Translations under genes and position numbers: made by a program
The notes under the pieces: model-generated
Told to the model about the DNA's origin: nothing
The model's input: the letters and a program-made list of their open reading frames with translations, nothing else
Databases searched by the model: none
Part shown: positions 25,681 to 34,927 of the stretch, one piece after another
How positions within the stretch are numbered: the first letter of the stretch is position 1
Layout: the number at the start of each line of letters is the position of its first letter
Origin: Leadbetterella sp035299025
Lineage (GTDB): Bacteria; Bacteroidota; Bacteroidia; Cytophagales; Spirosomataceae
Length of the DNA stretch: 64,000 nt
Direction: 5' to 3'
Assembly (NCBI GenBank): GCA_035299025.1
Contig: DATGXK010000020.1
Span: 135,733 to 199,732, forward strand

Positions 25681-26013
25681 TTATCTTACAGTGCCAATAT
25701 AACCACCTTCAAAATATACCAATGCGGCCAATAGCCAAATAACAAATACAACCGGAATTACGATCGTCCATATCATAGACTTCACCTCGTGACGAAGGTG
25801 CATAAAATTACCCACTATATAAAACGACTTCACGAAGGTTAAAAGAATAAATAAAGTAATCTTCAACCATTTTCCGAAATCATTGTCAGAACTTATTTGA
25901 AAAGCGATAATAAATTCTACCGCTGTAATAGCCAAAAGAATCCAAAACACTTTCCACAACTCTTTGGTTTGTGGTTTTTGTCTTTCTGTTGAATTTTCTA
26001 CTGAGTGTCCCAT
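25681..26013 (-). CDS. ctaF: Cytochrome c oxidase subunit IV family protein
   Basis: 110 residues with three membrane spans and the short pattern FVKSFYIVGNFMHLRHEVK typical of the prokaryotic subunit IV (CtaF/COX4-pro) family. It is an accessory membrane subunit of aa3-type oxidase. It lies between the second subunit III gene (22 bp) and the SCO gene (zero gap). Confidence 0.9.
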   Translation of the reverse strand: MGHSVENSTERQKPQTKELWKVFWILLAITAVEFIIAFQISSDNDFGKWLKITLFILLTFVKSFYIVGNFMHLRHEVKSMIWTIVIPVVFVIWLLAALVYFEGGYIGTVR

Positions 26014-26035
26014 CTTGAATATCTATTAAAATAAT

Positions 26036-26794
26036 TTAAACCAAATAAAAAAACGTAAATACAAACACCCATACCAAATCTACAAAGTGCCAATATAAAC
26101 CTACTTTCTCCACCATCTCATAATGTCCTCTTTTCTCGTAAACACCATTGGAGGCGTTATAAAAAATAATAACATTTAAAACCACTCCAGAAAGTACGTG
26201 TGTACCATGGAATCCAGTGATAAAAAAGAAGAAATCTGCAAAAGCCGCCGGACCATATTCATTCTGAACTAAGTTTGCACCGAAAATTTTCACACCGTTA
26301 ACTAAAAGACCTTCTTCTGATCCATGAATAAAGTGTGACCACTCCCAAGCCTGAGAGCCCAAGAAGGTGAAACCTCCCAAAATAGTCCATAACATCCATT
26401 TCTCAACATCTGCCTTATCTCTTCTATGACCAGCCTCTACAGCCAATACCATCGTTACAGAACTAAATATTAGGATAAAAGTCATTAAACCCACAAAAAC
26501 CAAAGGAAGTGAGATACCATGTAAGAAAGGCACAGCCTCAAAAACCTTTTCTGGAATTGGCCAATACTGCTGAGACAATTCAAAAGTCTTATAAGACATA
26601 TCAGGTATTACATCCTTAAAAGTAGGAAAACTAAACCTAACTAAACCGTAAGAAATAAGTAAAGCCGAAAAAGTAAAGGTGTCGGACAATAAAAATATCC
26701 ACATCATTAACTTTCCATAACCAACTTTCATCGGTTGAGTACCACCCTGCCAAGTAAGATGATCAGGATTCAGAGGAGCCTTCGCAACAGCCAT
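26036..26794 (-). CDS. ctaE: Cytochrome c oxidase subunit III (long form)
   Basis: 252 residues with seven expected spans. Family landmarks are GYGKLMMWIFLLSDTFTFSALL near the start, the WEWSHFI region, FFFITGFHGTHVLSG and a C-terminal GLYWHFVDLVWVFVFTFFYL. Subunit III stabilises the proton-pumping core. This is the second of two subunit III-type genes in the operon, 84 bp after the shorter one. A TAAATTTG box in that gap lacks a matching -33 element. Confidence 0.94.
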   Translation of the reverse strand: MAVAKAPLNPDHLTWQGGTQPMKVGYGKLMMWIFLLSDTFTFSALLISYGLVRFSFPTFKDVIPDMSYKTFELSQQYWPIPEKVFEAVPFLHGISLPLVFVGLMTFILIFSSVTMVLAVEAGHRRDKADVEKWMLWTILGGFTFLGSQAWEWSHFIHGSEEGLLVNGVKIFGANLVQNEYGPAAFADFFFFITGFHGTHVLSGVVLNVIIFYNASNGVYEKRGHYEMVEKVGLYWHFVDLVWVFVFTFFYLV

Positions 26795-26878
26795 AAAAAC
26801 AAATTAGTTTAAATTATCGAACAAATTTAAAAAATGATTTCGTAAAAGTCCTATAAAAATTGATTCTACGAGTAATTT

Positions 26879-27451
26879 TTATCTAAAAAAGATTAAAAAC
26901 AATAACAAATAAACCCAAAGAATGTCTAAAAAATGCCAATAGGTAGCACACACTTCGATTCTAATCAAGTTCTTAGAATGAATATTCATCTTAAAAGCTT
27001 CTAGAAAAGAAAAAAACAAAACTACCAAGCCAGTTATTAAGTGGAAACCATGCAAACCAGTAAGAATATAATAGAAAGATTCCGCCGGATTTCCTTTTAG
27101 AAACACTCCTTCATTTTGCAAAATATTCCAACCCATGTACTGCATAACCAAAAAGACAACTCCAGCAACAAAAGTGATAGATATGTATAATTTTAGACTC
27201 CCGAAATTATCCTTCTGAGCCGATTTATAACCCAAATGCATAAACAAACTACTTATAAGCAATACAACCGTGCTGTAGTAGAATATGACAGGAATCTCAA
27301 ATTCCGTCCAGTTTCCTTCGGCTCTCCGTACCAAATAGGCACTTGTAAAGGCCGCAAAAAACATAATAATAGTAATAATAAAAAGCCAAACAATAAACTT
27401 CCATTTGTTTACTGTAAGAATTGGCTTGGTAGTTTCTATAGTTTTTCCCAT
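26879..27451 (-). CDS. Cytochrome c oxidase subunit III family protein (short form)
   Basis: 190 residues with about five spans; shorter than the neighbouring subunit III and sharing YYILTGLHGFHLITG and the closing ATYWHFLDILWVYLLLFLIFF. Many Bacteroidota carry such a pair in the oxidase operon. Whether both enter one complex cannot be told. Its ATG overlaps the ctaB stop codon by one base (TAATG). Confidence 0.92.
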   Translation of the reverse strand: MGKTIETTKPILTVNKWKFIVWLFIITIIMFFAAFTSAYLVRRAEGNWTEFEIPVIFYYSTVVLLISSLFMHLGYKSAQKDNFGSLKLYISITFVAGVVFLVMQYMGWNILQNEGVFLKGNPAESFYYILTGLHGFHLITGLVVLFFSFLEAFKMNIHSKNLIRIEVCATYWHFLDILWVYLLLFLIFFR

Positions 27452-28329
27452 TAGAATTTATTCATTAAATAAGCAATTTGCACAATTGGCAAATACAAAA
27501 AAGACCCAAACATCAAACCCATAGCAGCCTTTTTTGTTCGTTCCTTCATCAAATATAGTGTTTGGGCCAGAAACAAAATTCCACACAACAACGCTATAAC
27601 CGCAGAGTCGATTTTGGTCATTTGCAAATAGTATGGCACCCAACAAAGTGGTAGCAAAAATAAGGTGTAAATCACAATTTGTATAGCCGAGTTCAAATCC
27701 TTACCTCCTTTTGACGGAAGCAACTTAAAACCTGCCCTCTTGTAGTCATCATCAAGTACCCAAGCTATAGCCCAGAAATGAGGAAATTGCCAAAAAAATT
27801 GGATTGCAAACAATATTCCTGGTTCTAGTCCAAAATGTCCTGAGGCTGCCACCCAACCAATCATTGGAGGGAAAGCTCCCGGAAGTGCCCCGACCGCTAC
27901 AGCAATAGGTCCAACTCTTTTGAGCGGCGTGTATACAAATCCATATAGTACCAATGACAAAAGCGATATCAAAGCCGCAGGAATATTATAAACCAACGAG
28001 ATTATCGAAAGACCGAATAATCCTAAAAGAAAACCAAAAATAGCTGCTTCTCTAATACTAAGCCGCCCCGAAGGTAAAGGCCTATTTACAGTTCTGGTCA
28101 TCAATTTGTCCAGATCAATCTCCTTAATCTGGTTGATTATATTTGCTGAAGCAGTTACGCAAAAGGCAGCCAAAGCGAACAGCAATAAACGTGGAAAATC
28201 AAATTCGCTTGAGTACAAACTAAAGCCAAAACAACTTGAAAAAACCACCGTTATGGATAACCTAAATTTCGTTAGATCAAAGAAAGCTTTCAGTTTCTGA
28301 AAAAAAGATATTTTCCATGTATTTTCCAT
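27451..28329 (-). CDS. ctaB: Protoheme IX farnesyltransferase (heme O synthase)
   Basis: 292 residues from the ATG at 28327-28329; a longer frame to 28368 would run into ctaA, and the sequence MENTWKISFFQKLKAFFDLTKFRLS is the normal family start. UbiA-type prenyltransferase motifs are present: NIINQIKEIDLDKLMTRTVNR (first Asp-rich site) and AIAWVLDDDYKRAGFKLLP (second). It attaches farnesyl to heme b to give heme O, the substrate of CtaA. One base separates it from the ctaA stop. Confidence 0.96.
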   Translation of the reverse strand: MENTWKISFFQKLKAFFDLTKFRLSITVVFSSCFGFSLYSSEFDFPRLLLFALAAFCVTASANIINQIKEIDLDKLMTRTVNRPLPSGRLSIREAAIFGFLLGLFGLSIISLVYNIPAALISLLSLVLYGFVYTPLKRVGPIAVAVGALPGAFPPMIGWVAASGHFGLEPGILFAIQFFWQFPHFWAIAWVLDDDYKRAGFKLLPSKGGKDLNSAIQIVIYTLFLLPLCWVPYYLQMTKIDSAVIALLCGILFLAQTLYLMKERTKKAAMGLMFGSFLYLPIVQIAYLMNKF

Positions 28330-28330
28330 C

Positions 28331-29278
28331 TTAAGCAATTTCCGGTTTGGTGAGAAATAACATAACAAACTGAAAAGTAAGAATTACTACTCCAAATGTA
28401 AGGTGTAAAGGTTGAGCAAAGGCAGGAAATCCTAGATATCTCAAAAACAAACCGGTGGCAACACTTAATACAATAAACAAACTAGTAAAATTTGCAAAAT
28501 AAAGAATACGCTCTCCTGCAAAACGATTCCTAATTTTTGTGTTTAGAAAAATTTGCAAAATCAAGATTAAAACCGCCAAAAAAGCATGGAAATTTACTTT
28601 CCCTAAAACAGAATTTATCCACAAATCTCTATTCTCGTAACCCAGAGATTGCTGTGCTAGGTCTATACCTTCTCTAATTTGAGTACCAAAAAGTATCTGT
28701 CCTATGCTCAACAAAATAGAAACCAAAATGAGAAATCTGATATCCCGAGTATTGGAAAGCATATTGAGTAAACCTTCAATGAAATAAGTTTTCAAAATGG
28801 CCAAAACCAACAGACCCAAAATAATTACGGAGCCCAACATATGAATGGTAATCATACCTGGCATTAACTCAGACGAAACAACCTTCGCTCCTAACCAACC
28901 CTCAAACAAAACGAATAAAAAAGCGGCTAAGCTTAAATAGAAAACGGATCTGTGTGTTCTAAAGTAGGCTTTGAAAGAAAAAATTAAAGTAAGAAATATA
29001 AAAAAACCAACCAAAACACCCAAAAGACGATTAACGTATTCTATCCACGTCTTCACGGGATTAAATACAACCTCACCCTTTAGTTTAGCTCCAAATATCT
29101 CTTGATAATTAGCGGGCAATTGGTCTACCGAAGTAGGCGGAACCCACATTCCGAAGCATTTGGGCCAATCAGGACAACCCATACCAGCACCTGTGGCTCT
29201 CACAAAACCACCAACGAAAATCAAGCCTATTACAGCCAGTATCGTCAACAAGCCAAATCTTCTGAATAATTGAACCAC
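28331..29278 (-). CDS. ctaA: Heme A synthase CtaA (COX15)
   Basis: Oxidises heme O to heme A for the aa3 oxidase. It has eight spans, with the first-half signature GGFVRATGAGMGCPDWPKCFGMW and histidine-bearing spans (TIHMLGSVIILG, VNFHAFLAVLIL, PLHLTFGVVILTFQ). The start is uncertain. The longest frame begins at ATG 29326, but its first 16 codons coincide with a hairpin plus T run that looks like an intrinsic terminator, and the extra peptide is not typical of the family. A GTG at 29276-29278 gives VVQLFRRFGLLTI, which fits family N-termini better, so I use it here (315 aa). With the ATG the protein would be 331 aa. Confidence 0.9.
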   Translation of the reverse strand: MVQLFRRFGLLTILAVIGLIFVGGFVRATGAGMGCPDWPKCFGMWVPPTSVDQLPANYQEIFGAKLKGEVVFNPVKTWIEYVNRLLGVLVGFFIFLTLIFSFKAYFRTHRSVFYLSLAAFLFVLFEGWLGAKVVSSELMPGMITIHMLGSVIILGLLVLAILKTYFIEGLLNMLSNTRDIRFLILVSILLSIGQILFGTQIREGIDLAQQSLGYENRDLWINSVLGKVNFHAFLAVLILILQIFLNTKIRNRFAGERILYFANFTSLFIVLSVATGLFLRYLGFPAFAQPLHLTFGVVILTFQFVMLFLTKPEIA

Positions 29279-29285
29279 TTTATAC

Positions 29286-29323
29286 AAAAAAAGTACAATG
29301 AGAAACAATCTCCCATTGTACTT
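29286..29323 (-). terminator. Terminator-like hairpin between ctaD and ctaA
   Basis: On the minus strand AAGTACAAT pairs with ATTGTACTT, followed inward by GAGA/TCTC after a 2-nt GG bulge, loop TTGTT. The 3' arm runs into a total of seven T. It sits 18 bp past the ctaD stop codon. It would partly uncouple the structural subunits from the downstream assembly genes. Confidence 0.7.
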
Positions 29324-29341
29324 CATTAAATTTTAAAAATC

Positions 29342-31228
29342 TTAATCGTTGATAGTAGTATCGTACTTGATGCTATTAATCTCCTTTTCTTTCGCTACAA
29401 GCTCTTGCTCCTCAGGCAAATTAGACTCTGGGGTAGCAGAATAAGGAACGTTCTGAGGAATAAAATCATCAGGAGCACCAGGCTTAGAATAATCATATGG
29501 CCATCTGTACACTGTAGGAATCTCTCCAGGCCAGTTACCATGGCCAGGATTTATTGGGGTAGTCCACTCCAAAGTATTTGATTTCCAAGGGTTGGCACTA
29601 GCCTTCTTACCCCAGAAAATAGAGTATACAAAGTTAAACATAAAAACCACCTGAGCGAAAACAGTAATTATGGCAGCTATAGTGATGAAGGCATTCAAAT
29701 CCATATAAGTGTTGAATGTCTCAAAACCAGACCACTGATAATATCTACGAGGAAAACCAGCTATACCTATGTAATGCATCGGGAAGAATACCAAATACAC
29801 ACCGATAAAGGTAATCCAGAAGTGAATATAGCCCATCGCGTTATTCATCATCCTACCAAACATCTTTGGAAACCAGTGATAAACACCAGCCAGCATACCA
29901 AAAATTGCCGCAGATCCCATTACCAAATGGAAGTGAGCTACAACAAAATATGTATCGTGCAACTGAATATCAAGTGCTGAGTTACCAAGTATAATACCTG
30001 TTAGACCACCAGAGATGAAGAATGACACCAATCCAATGGCGAACAACATAGCTGGAGTAAAGATAATGTTACCCTTCCACAACGTGGTAATATAGTTAAA
30101 GCCCTTAACCGCTGAAGGTACAGCTATAATCAATGTTAAAAGCATAAATACAGAGCCAAGGAAGGGGTTCATACCAGTTACAAACATGTGGTGAGCCCAA
30201 ACTATGAAAGCAAGGAACATAATACCCGCCATCGAGAAAATCATTGCTTTATAACCAAAAATTGGTTTTCTCGAATTCGTAGCAATAATTTCTGAAGTAA
30301 GGCCCAAAGCTGGTAGGATCACAATGTAAACCTCGGGGTGGCCTAAGAACCAGAACAAGTGCTGGAATAAAATTGGGCTACCACCTTGATTTGGAAGAGC
30401 CTGACCATTGATGTAAATATCAGAAAGATAGAAACTTGTACCGAAACTTCTGTCAAAAATCAACAATAAAGCAGCCGACAATAATACCGGAAAAGAAAGA
30501 ATACCTAGAATAGCTGTAAATGTAAAGGCCCAAATGGTCAAAGGCAATTTGTCCATCGACATACCCTTTGTCCTTAAGTTTATTACGGTGGTAACATAGT
30601 TAATACCGCCCAACAAACTTGATACGATAAACAACGCCATCGAGACTAACCATAAAGTCATACCATCACCTGAGCCAGGATTAGCTTCTTTCAAAGCACT
30701 TAATGGCGGGTAAATTACCCAGCTACCACCTGCAGGACCTGTTTTTATAAACAACGATATAAACATGATTACACTAGACAAAAAGAATATCCAGTATGAC
30801 AACATGTTCATGAAACCAGAAGCCATATCACGAGCACCAATCTGTAATGGAATAAGAAAATTAGAGAATGTTCCACTCAAACCCGCAGTAAGTACAAAAA
30901 ACACCATGATTGTACCATGCATTGTTACCAAAGCCAAGTAAAAATTAGGATCTAATTTACCCAAACCTGTAGCATCAATACTAATCCAATCACCCAAAAA
31001 TGGTTTGAGCCAAGCCATATCCATATCTGGAAAGCCTAACTGCAAACGAAATACTAGGGACATCAATGCACCTAGAACAGCCCAAACAATACCCGAAATC
31101 AAATACTGTTTAGCAATAACTTTATGGTCCTCAGAAAAAATATACTTCCTGATAAATCCCAACTCGTGATGCTCTTCGTGAGCATGCTCACCATGTTCGT
31201 GTACTTCTACTTGAGAAACAGCTGACAT
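29342..31228 (-). CDS. ctaD: Cytochrome c oxidase subunit I
   Basis: 628 residues, the catalytic subunit with heme a, heme a3 and CuB. Landmarks are the heme a ligand region VTMHGTIMVFFVLTAG, the CuB/Tyr motif FWFLGHPEVYIVILP, VWAHHMFVTGM, and HDTYFVVAHFHLVMGSA for both heme ligands. The HPEVY form, with the cross-linked Tyr, marks an A-family oxidase. The cytoplasmic N-terminus is histidine- and glutamate-rich (about residues 8-22). The gene lies 7 bp after ctaC. Confidence 0.98.
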   Translation of the reverse strand: MSAVSQVEVHEHGEHAHEEHHELGFIRKYIFSEDHKVIAKQYLISGIVWAVLGALMSLVFRLQLGFPDMDMAWLKPFLGDWISIDATGLGKLDPNFYLALVTMHGTIMVFFVLTAGLSGTFSNFLIPLQIGARDMASGFMNMLSYWIFFLSSVIMFISLFIKTGPAGGSWVIYPPLSALKEANPGSGDGMTLWLVSMALFIVSSLLGGINYVTTVINLRTKGMSMDKLPLTIWAFTFTAILGILSFPVLLSAALLLIFDRSFGTSFYLSDIYINGQALPNQGGSPILFQHLFWFLGHPEVYIVILPALGLTSEIIATNSRKPIFGYKAMIFSMAGIMFLAFIVWAHHMFVTGMNPFLGSVFMLLTLIIAVPSAVKGFNYITTLWKGNIIFTPAMLFAIGLVSFFISGGLTGIILGNSALDIQLHDTYFVVAHFHLVMGSAAIFGMLAGVYHWFPKMFGRMMNNAMGYIHFWITFIGVYLVFFPMHYIGIAGFPRRYYQWSGFETFNTYMDLNAFITIAAIITVFAQVVFMFNFVYSIFWGKKASANPWKSNTLEWTTPINPGHGNWPGEIPTVYRWPYDYSKPGAPDDFIPQNVPYSATPESNLPEEQELVAKEKEINSIKYDTTIND

Positions 31229-31235
31229 ATTATTA

Positions 31236-32369
31236 TTATTTTAAAACTTTATTTGAACTTCCTAAAACATTAGAGGCAACCACCTCAGGTGCAGGCTCTG
31301 CAGCCGGCTCTTCAGTAGCTACATATTTCTGAGCTTTCGCTTTAAGATTATCTGGTACTTTACTTATCAAACTAGGGTTTTCAGTCAAAAGTGGCTTCTG
31401 GCTTTTCTTCCATTTTTCGTAATCCGCAGGCTCATCTACAACCATGAGCAGTTTCATACCGAAGTGAGAGCGACCACAAATCTCAGTACAAGCAATTTCA
31501 TAATTGAAGTCAGGGTTACCTAATTCTGCTCTCATATCCGCAGTTGACTTGTCAGCAACAAACCAAAATTTCGTTGGCATACCCGGCACAGCGTCCATCT
31601 TAACTCTCATGTGAGGTATGAACACGCTGTGTAGTACGTCACGTGCTCTTATTTTAAGAAGTACTGGCTTACCCTTTGGAATGTGCATTTCAGTAGCATT
31701 TGCAAAGTCATCAAAAGACATTGGATCCGAAAAATCAACACCCATAGGATTACCACCGGCGTCATCCATCAATTTGTAATTATACTTTCCAAACTGATTG
31801 TCATCGACCCCAGCGTATCTAACCGTCCAACCAAACTGTTTACCCATAATGTCTATCTGCTCAGCGTTAGCAGGTGCTTCGGAGGTAATTTTTGTCCAAA
31901 CTCTTAAACCTGAGAAAACAAGACCTGCCATTACAATGGCTGGAATAGTTGTCCAGATAATCTCCAAATTGTTGTTGTGAGTATAAAAAGTAACTTTTCT
32001 GTTCTTGTTGTAACGATACAGATAAGTGAACAAAAACAAAAAGGTATTAACCAAGAAGAAACCTATCATGATCACAATCATAGAAACCCAAAACCAATAA
32101 TCCGTTTCTTTTCCATGAATCGAAGAAGCTTCTGGTAAAAAATCCTTTTTATAAACATTGAAAGACCAAAATATTCCAACAATACTAATGATCCAGAATG
32201 CAAAAAGGCCAACACCATTTGCAGAATTAAACTTGTCTGGAGCACCTAAGTACTCCGACTCTTCTTGATTCGACTTATCTAAGCCTTTAAGTATGGCTTG
32301 AGTTTTCGACACCACCAAAAAGGTTAGAACTATGAATATTATCGATAGAACTGCTATTAAAAAAGTCAT
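31236..32369 (-). CDS. ctaC: Cytochrome c oxidase subunit II (CuA subunit)
   Basis: 377 residues. There is an N-terminal span, a long loop and two further spans (about 56-72 and 91-119), then the periplasmic cupredoxin domain. The CuA ligands can be placed at H247 (DVLHSVF), C294, E296, C298, H302 and M305 (CTEICGRSHFGM). No CxxCH occurs, so unlike caa3 enzymes there is no fused cytochrome c; an external donor such as ActE or the first heme of ActA is needed. The C-terminus is an Ala/Pro/Glu-rich tail. It follows actF by 31 bp. Confidence 0.97.
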   Translation of the reverse strand: MTFLIAVLSIIFIVLTFLVVSKTQAILKGLDKSNQEESEYLGAPDKFNSANGVGLFAFWIISIVGIFWSFNVYKKDFLPEASSIHGKETDYWFWVSMIVIMIGFFLVNTFLFLFTYLYRYNKNRKVTFYTHNNNLEIIWTTIPAIVMAGLVFSGLRVWTKITSEAPANAEQIDIMGKQFGWTVRYAGVDDNQFGKYNYKLMDDAGGNPMGVDFSDPMSFDDFANATEMHIPKGKPVLLKIRARDVLHSVFIPHMRVKMDAVPGMPTKFWFVADKSTADMRAELGNPDFNYEIACTEICGRSHFGMKLLMVVDEPADYEKWKKSQKPLLTENPSLISKVPDNLKAKAQKYVATEEPAAEPAPEVVASNVLGSSNKVLK

Positions 32370-32400
32370 TTCTTAAATAATTGTTTTTTGTAAAGATAAA

Positions 32401-33720
32401 TTAAATCTCGTGATGCAAACTTTCCTCAATAAACGGATGATTCTTTGCAATCAAATTAGCCTTTGACAACTGATTGGCTACAAAATAAATAAACAAAGAA
32501 GCAAAAGTTAAAGTAGTACCCCACTCAATAATTCCTATACCGCCCTGGTCTTTCGCTATCCCTGGCATCTGCATCTGATAGAAGTCAAACCAATGACCAA
32601 CTAGTATAGAACCACAAGCCAATTTCAAAAATGTACGATTTCGCTTAGAATCACGTGCCATCAAAATCAAAAATGGAAAAACAAAGTTCAACAACAAATT
32701 AATAATGAATGGAGCAAAATATCTACCACCATAACCACTAAACCTCTCACGGAAGTAAATTGTTTCCTCAGGAAGGTTGGCATAGAAAATTAACAAGAAT
32801 TGGCTAAACCAAACGTAAGTCCAGAAAACAGAAAAACCAAACATAAGCTTACCCAAGTCGTGAATAGAACTGAATGTAACCGCTTTCAAATATCCTTTAT
32901 CTTTTAAAAGTAGAATAGTAAGCATTATGGCCGCAAGACCTGCTACATGCCATGAGGCCAAGTGATACCAACCAAACATAGTAGAAAACCAGTGCGTGTC
33001 AATTGACATTGAGAAATCCCAAGCTGCCGTAGAAGAAGTAACCGCAAAGAAAATCAAAAACATCTTAGCATAGTTTCTGCTTTTGTAGTAATAGGCCAAA
33101 TCGTTGGTTTCATCTTCTAGCAACGAATACTTTCTTATTTGAGTCCACAAGTAATACCAGATGGCAAAATATGCTACCATTCTTACCAAAAAGAACGGGA
33201 AGTTTAGATACCAAGATTTACCAGCAATGATTTTATCGTAATTTTCACTACCAACCTCCATGATGCCATGATGCGTCCAGTGAAAAATAATGTGTCTTGT
33301 ATCTGGAATCAGAAACAAAGCTAACATAATAATTGCTGGAACAATTATAAACGAAGGGAACGCTTCAGGAACTCTCTTAAAGCTTGTGTACCATCCGGCC
33401 TTGGCTACATAATTGTATGACAAAAAGAAAACTCCAACAACAGAAATACCTAGGAAGTAAACACTATTCATCCAAATATTGGCAATTATCCTAGAAAACA
33501 AGGTAGCACCATGATGCTCCCCGCCGTGTTCTACAGCAGCAGCATGCTCGGCACCATGACCAGCATCCCAAACACCAATACTCCAATGGTTTTTAATCAA
33601 AAAGGCACCTAAAGCAACCATAACGATTCCAATGATTGCTGAAATAATAAGCTTTTTCCTTAATTCAGGACTAAAATCAAATGATTCGTCTAGTGAAGGG
33701 GTTTCGTGCTTGTGAGCCAT
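32401..33720 (-). CDS. actF: Alternative complex III quinone-site subunit ActF
   Basis: 439 residues with about ten membrane spans, related to ActC/NrfD-like proteins. Seen are FPSFIIVPAIIMLALFLIPD, a long family stretch SSTAAWDFSMSIDTHWFSTMFG, and a histidine-rich loop early on (GHGAEHAAAVEHGGEHHG, near residues 54-71). ActF is a membrane core subunit of alternative complex III, the menaquinol:cytochrome c oxidoreductase that replaces bc1 in many Bacteroidota. Its place between actE and ctaC is the normal order. Confidence 0.94.
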   Translation of the reverse strand: MAHKHETPSLDESFDFSPELRKKLIISAIIGIVMVALGAFLIKNHWSIGVWDAGHGAEHAAAVEHGGEHHGATLFSRIIANIWMNSVYFLGISVVGVFFLSYNYVAKAGWYTSFKRVPEAFPSFIIVPAIIMLALFLIPDTRHIIFHWTHHGIMEVGSENYDKIIAGKSWYLNFPFFLVRMVAYFAIWYYLWTQIRKYSLLEDETNDLAYYYKSRNYAKMFLIFFAVTSSTAAWDFSMSIDTHWFSTMFGWYHLASWHVAGLAAIMLTILLLKDKGYLKAVTFSSIHDLGKLMFGFSVFWTYVWFSQFLLIFYANLPEETIYFRERFSGYGGRYFAPFIINLLLNFVFPFLILMARDSKRNRTFLKLACGSILVGHWFDFYQMQMPGIAKDQGGIGIIEWGTTLTFASLFIYFVANQLSKANLIAKNHPFIEESLHHEI

Positions 33721-33756
33721 TATATTATTATTATTTACAATTAAAACTTAACTAAA

Positions 33757-34362
33757 TTAACCACCTATCTGTAATCTCTGTACATAGTGGGCTATTTTCC
33801 ATCTCTCCTCTGGCAAAACTTGTGCACCATGTGCCCACATTCTACCTTTACCGTGTGTTATAACATGAAAAACATGGCCCATAGTCATATTTTTGTATGC
33901 ATCAGCGGCATAATTTGGAACACCTTTATACTTGGCAGCAACCTTACCGTCTCCAGCTCCTTTTTCACCATGACAATGTTGACAATTTCTTTCATAAAGC
34001 ACCTTGCCTTCCTCTTCCGCAGTCTCAGACCAAGGAATTGGATTTTTGAGAGTCTCAGCAGCAGCCAAGTCGTCCTTTCCAAGACCATAAATCATAAGGT
34101 CATTTACCACAGAACTGTCATCCTGCACAAAAGAAGTCTTATAGTTTCTCCTTGAAACAGTACCAGCTACTGGATAACGCATGTTCATTCCATTTGGATT
34201 GATAGCATTGTCCTCTATCTGAGTTTGTGCCTCGTAACCCAATGAATTGTACATGTTAGGAGCAAATTCCCAACCAGTATCATTTTTTTTATCACATGAA
34301 ATCAAGGATATACCCAAAATTCCACTTAAAACTAAACTAAAATATAATCTACTATTTTTCAT
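33757..34362 (-). CDS. actE: Alternative complex III monoheme cytochrome c, ActE
   Basis: 201 residues. A lipoprotein signal ends at C23 (LISC), so the protein is anchored by lipid on the periplasmic face. The single heme site CQHCH is at 127-131, followed by GEKGAGDG typical of class I cytochromes. ActE accepts electrons inside the complex and may pass them to the CuA domain of the oxidase encoded next. It lies 8 bp after actD. Confidence 0.94.
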   Translation of the reverse strand: MKNSRLYFSLVLSGILGISLISCDKKNDTGWEFAPNMYNSLGYEAQTQIEDNAINPNGMNMRYPVAGTVSRRNYKTSFVQDDSSVVNDLMIYGLGKDDLAAAETLKNPIPWSETAEEEGKVLYERNCQHCHGEKGAGDGKVAAKYKGVPNYAADAYKNMTMGHVFHVITHGKGRMWAHGAQVLPEERWKIAHYVQRLQIGG

Positions 34363-34370
34363 TTAAGATT

Positions 34371-34895
34371 TTATTTAACTTCCTTAACGTTTACTTCTTC
34401 AGCACCAACTTCATTCAAAATAGTCTGGATTTCAGCATCAGTAGCAGAATTCTTATTCATATCAAAAACCATCGCAAACTTATCATCCGTACTTCTTTCA
34501 TCGAAAATAAGTGGCTTAACTGATGGTCCTAAACCCTCCATAAAGAAAAAAGTAAAAGACATACCAAAAGCAGCCAAAAGGACTGTCAATTCGAAAACAA
34601 TAGGAATATTTGTAGGGAATGGAAAGAAATTCTTACCACCAATATTCATAGGCCAATCAATACCCAAAGTCCAAAAAGTAAGTAAAAAAGCAAGTGAGGT
34701 ACCAGTAATACCAAAAAGGAATGCGGGCACACCCATTCTTGGCCTATCATAACCAAGAGCGTGATCTAACCCGTGAACTGGGTAAGGACAAAAAACCTCG
34801 TGAATTTTCAATCCTTTGCTTCTTATTTTTTCAACAGCATTCATAACCACGTCTTCGTCGTTAAATATGCCTACAATATATTTTTTATCTGTCAT
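34371..34895 (-). CDS. actD: Alternative complex III subunit ActD (DUF3341)
   Basis: 174 residues with two membrane spans in the middle (about 52-72 and 96-118) and a DUF3341 pattern: VGIFNDEDVVMNAVEKIR at the start, EVFCPYPVHGLDHALG, then a cytoplasmic C-terminal region. ActD is a small membrane subunit of alternative complex III. It is positioned between actC and actE as in other ACIII operons. Confidence 0.94.
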   Translation of the reverse strand: MTDKKYIVGIFNDEDVVMNAVEKIRSKGLKIHEVFCPYPVHGLDHALGYDRPRMGVPAFLFGITGTSLAFLLTFWTLGIDWPMNIGGKNFFPFPTNIPIVFELTVLLAAFGMSFTFFFMEGLGPSVKPLIFDERSTDDKFAMVFDMNKNSATDAEIQTILNEVGAEEVNVKEVK

Positions 34896-34927
34896 TGTTT
34901 AAAACAATTAATCTTGTTCAGAATTAA

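Noticed and set aside
26822..26829. Internal promoter in front of the long subunit III gene (TAAATTTG)
   Set aside because: No TTG at 19-21 bp, and the box lies in an AT-rich gap where such matches are expected by chance.
28330..28368. Longer start for ctaB
   Set aside because: It would overlap the end of ctaA by 38 bp and the added residues are not found in heme O synthases; the ATG at 28329 fits the family.
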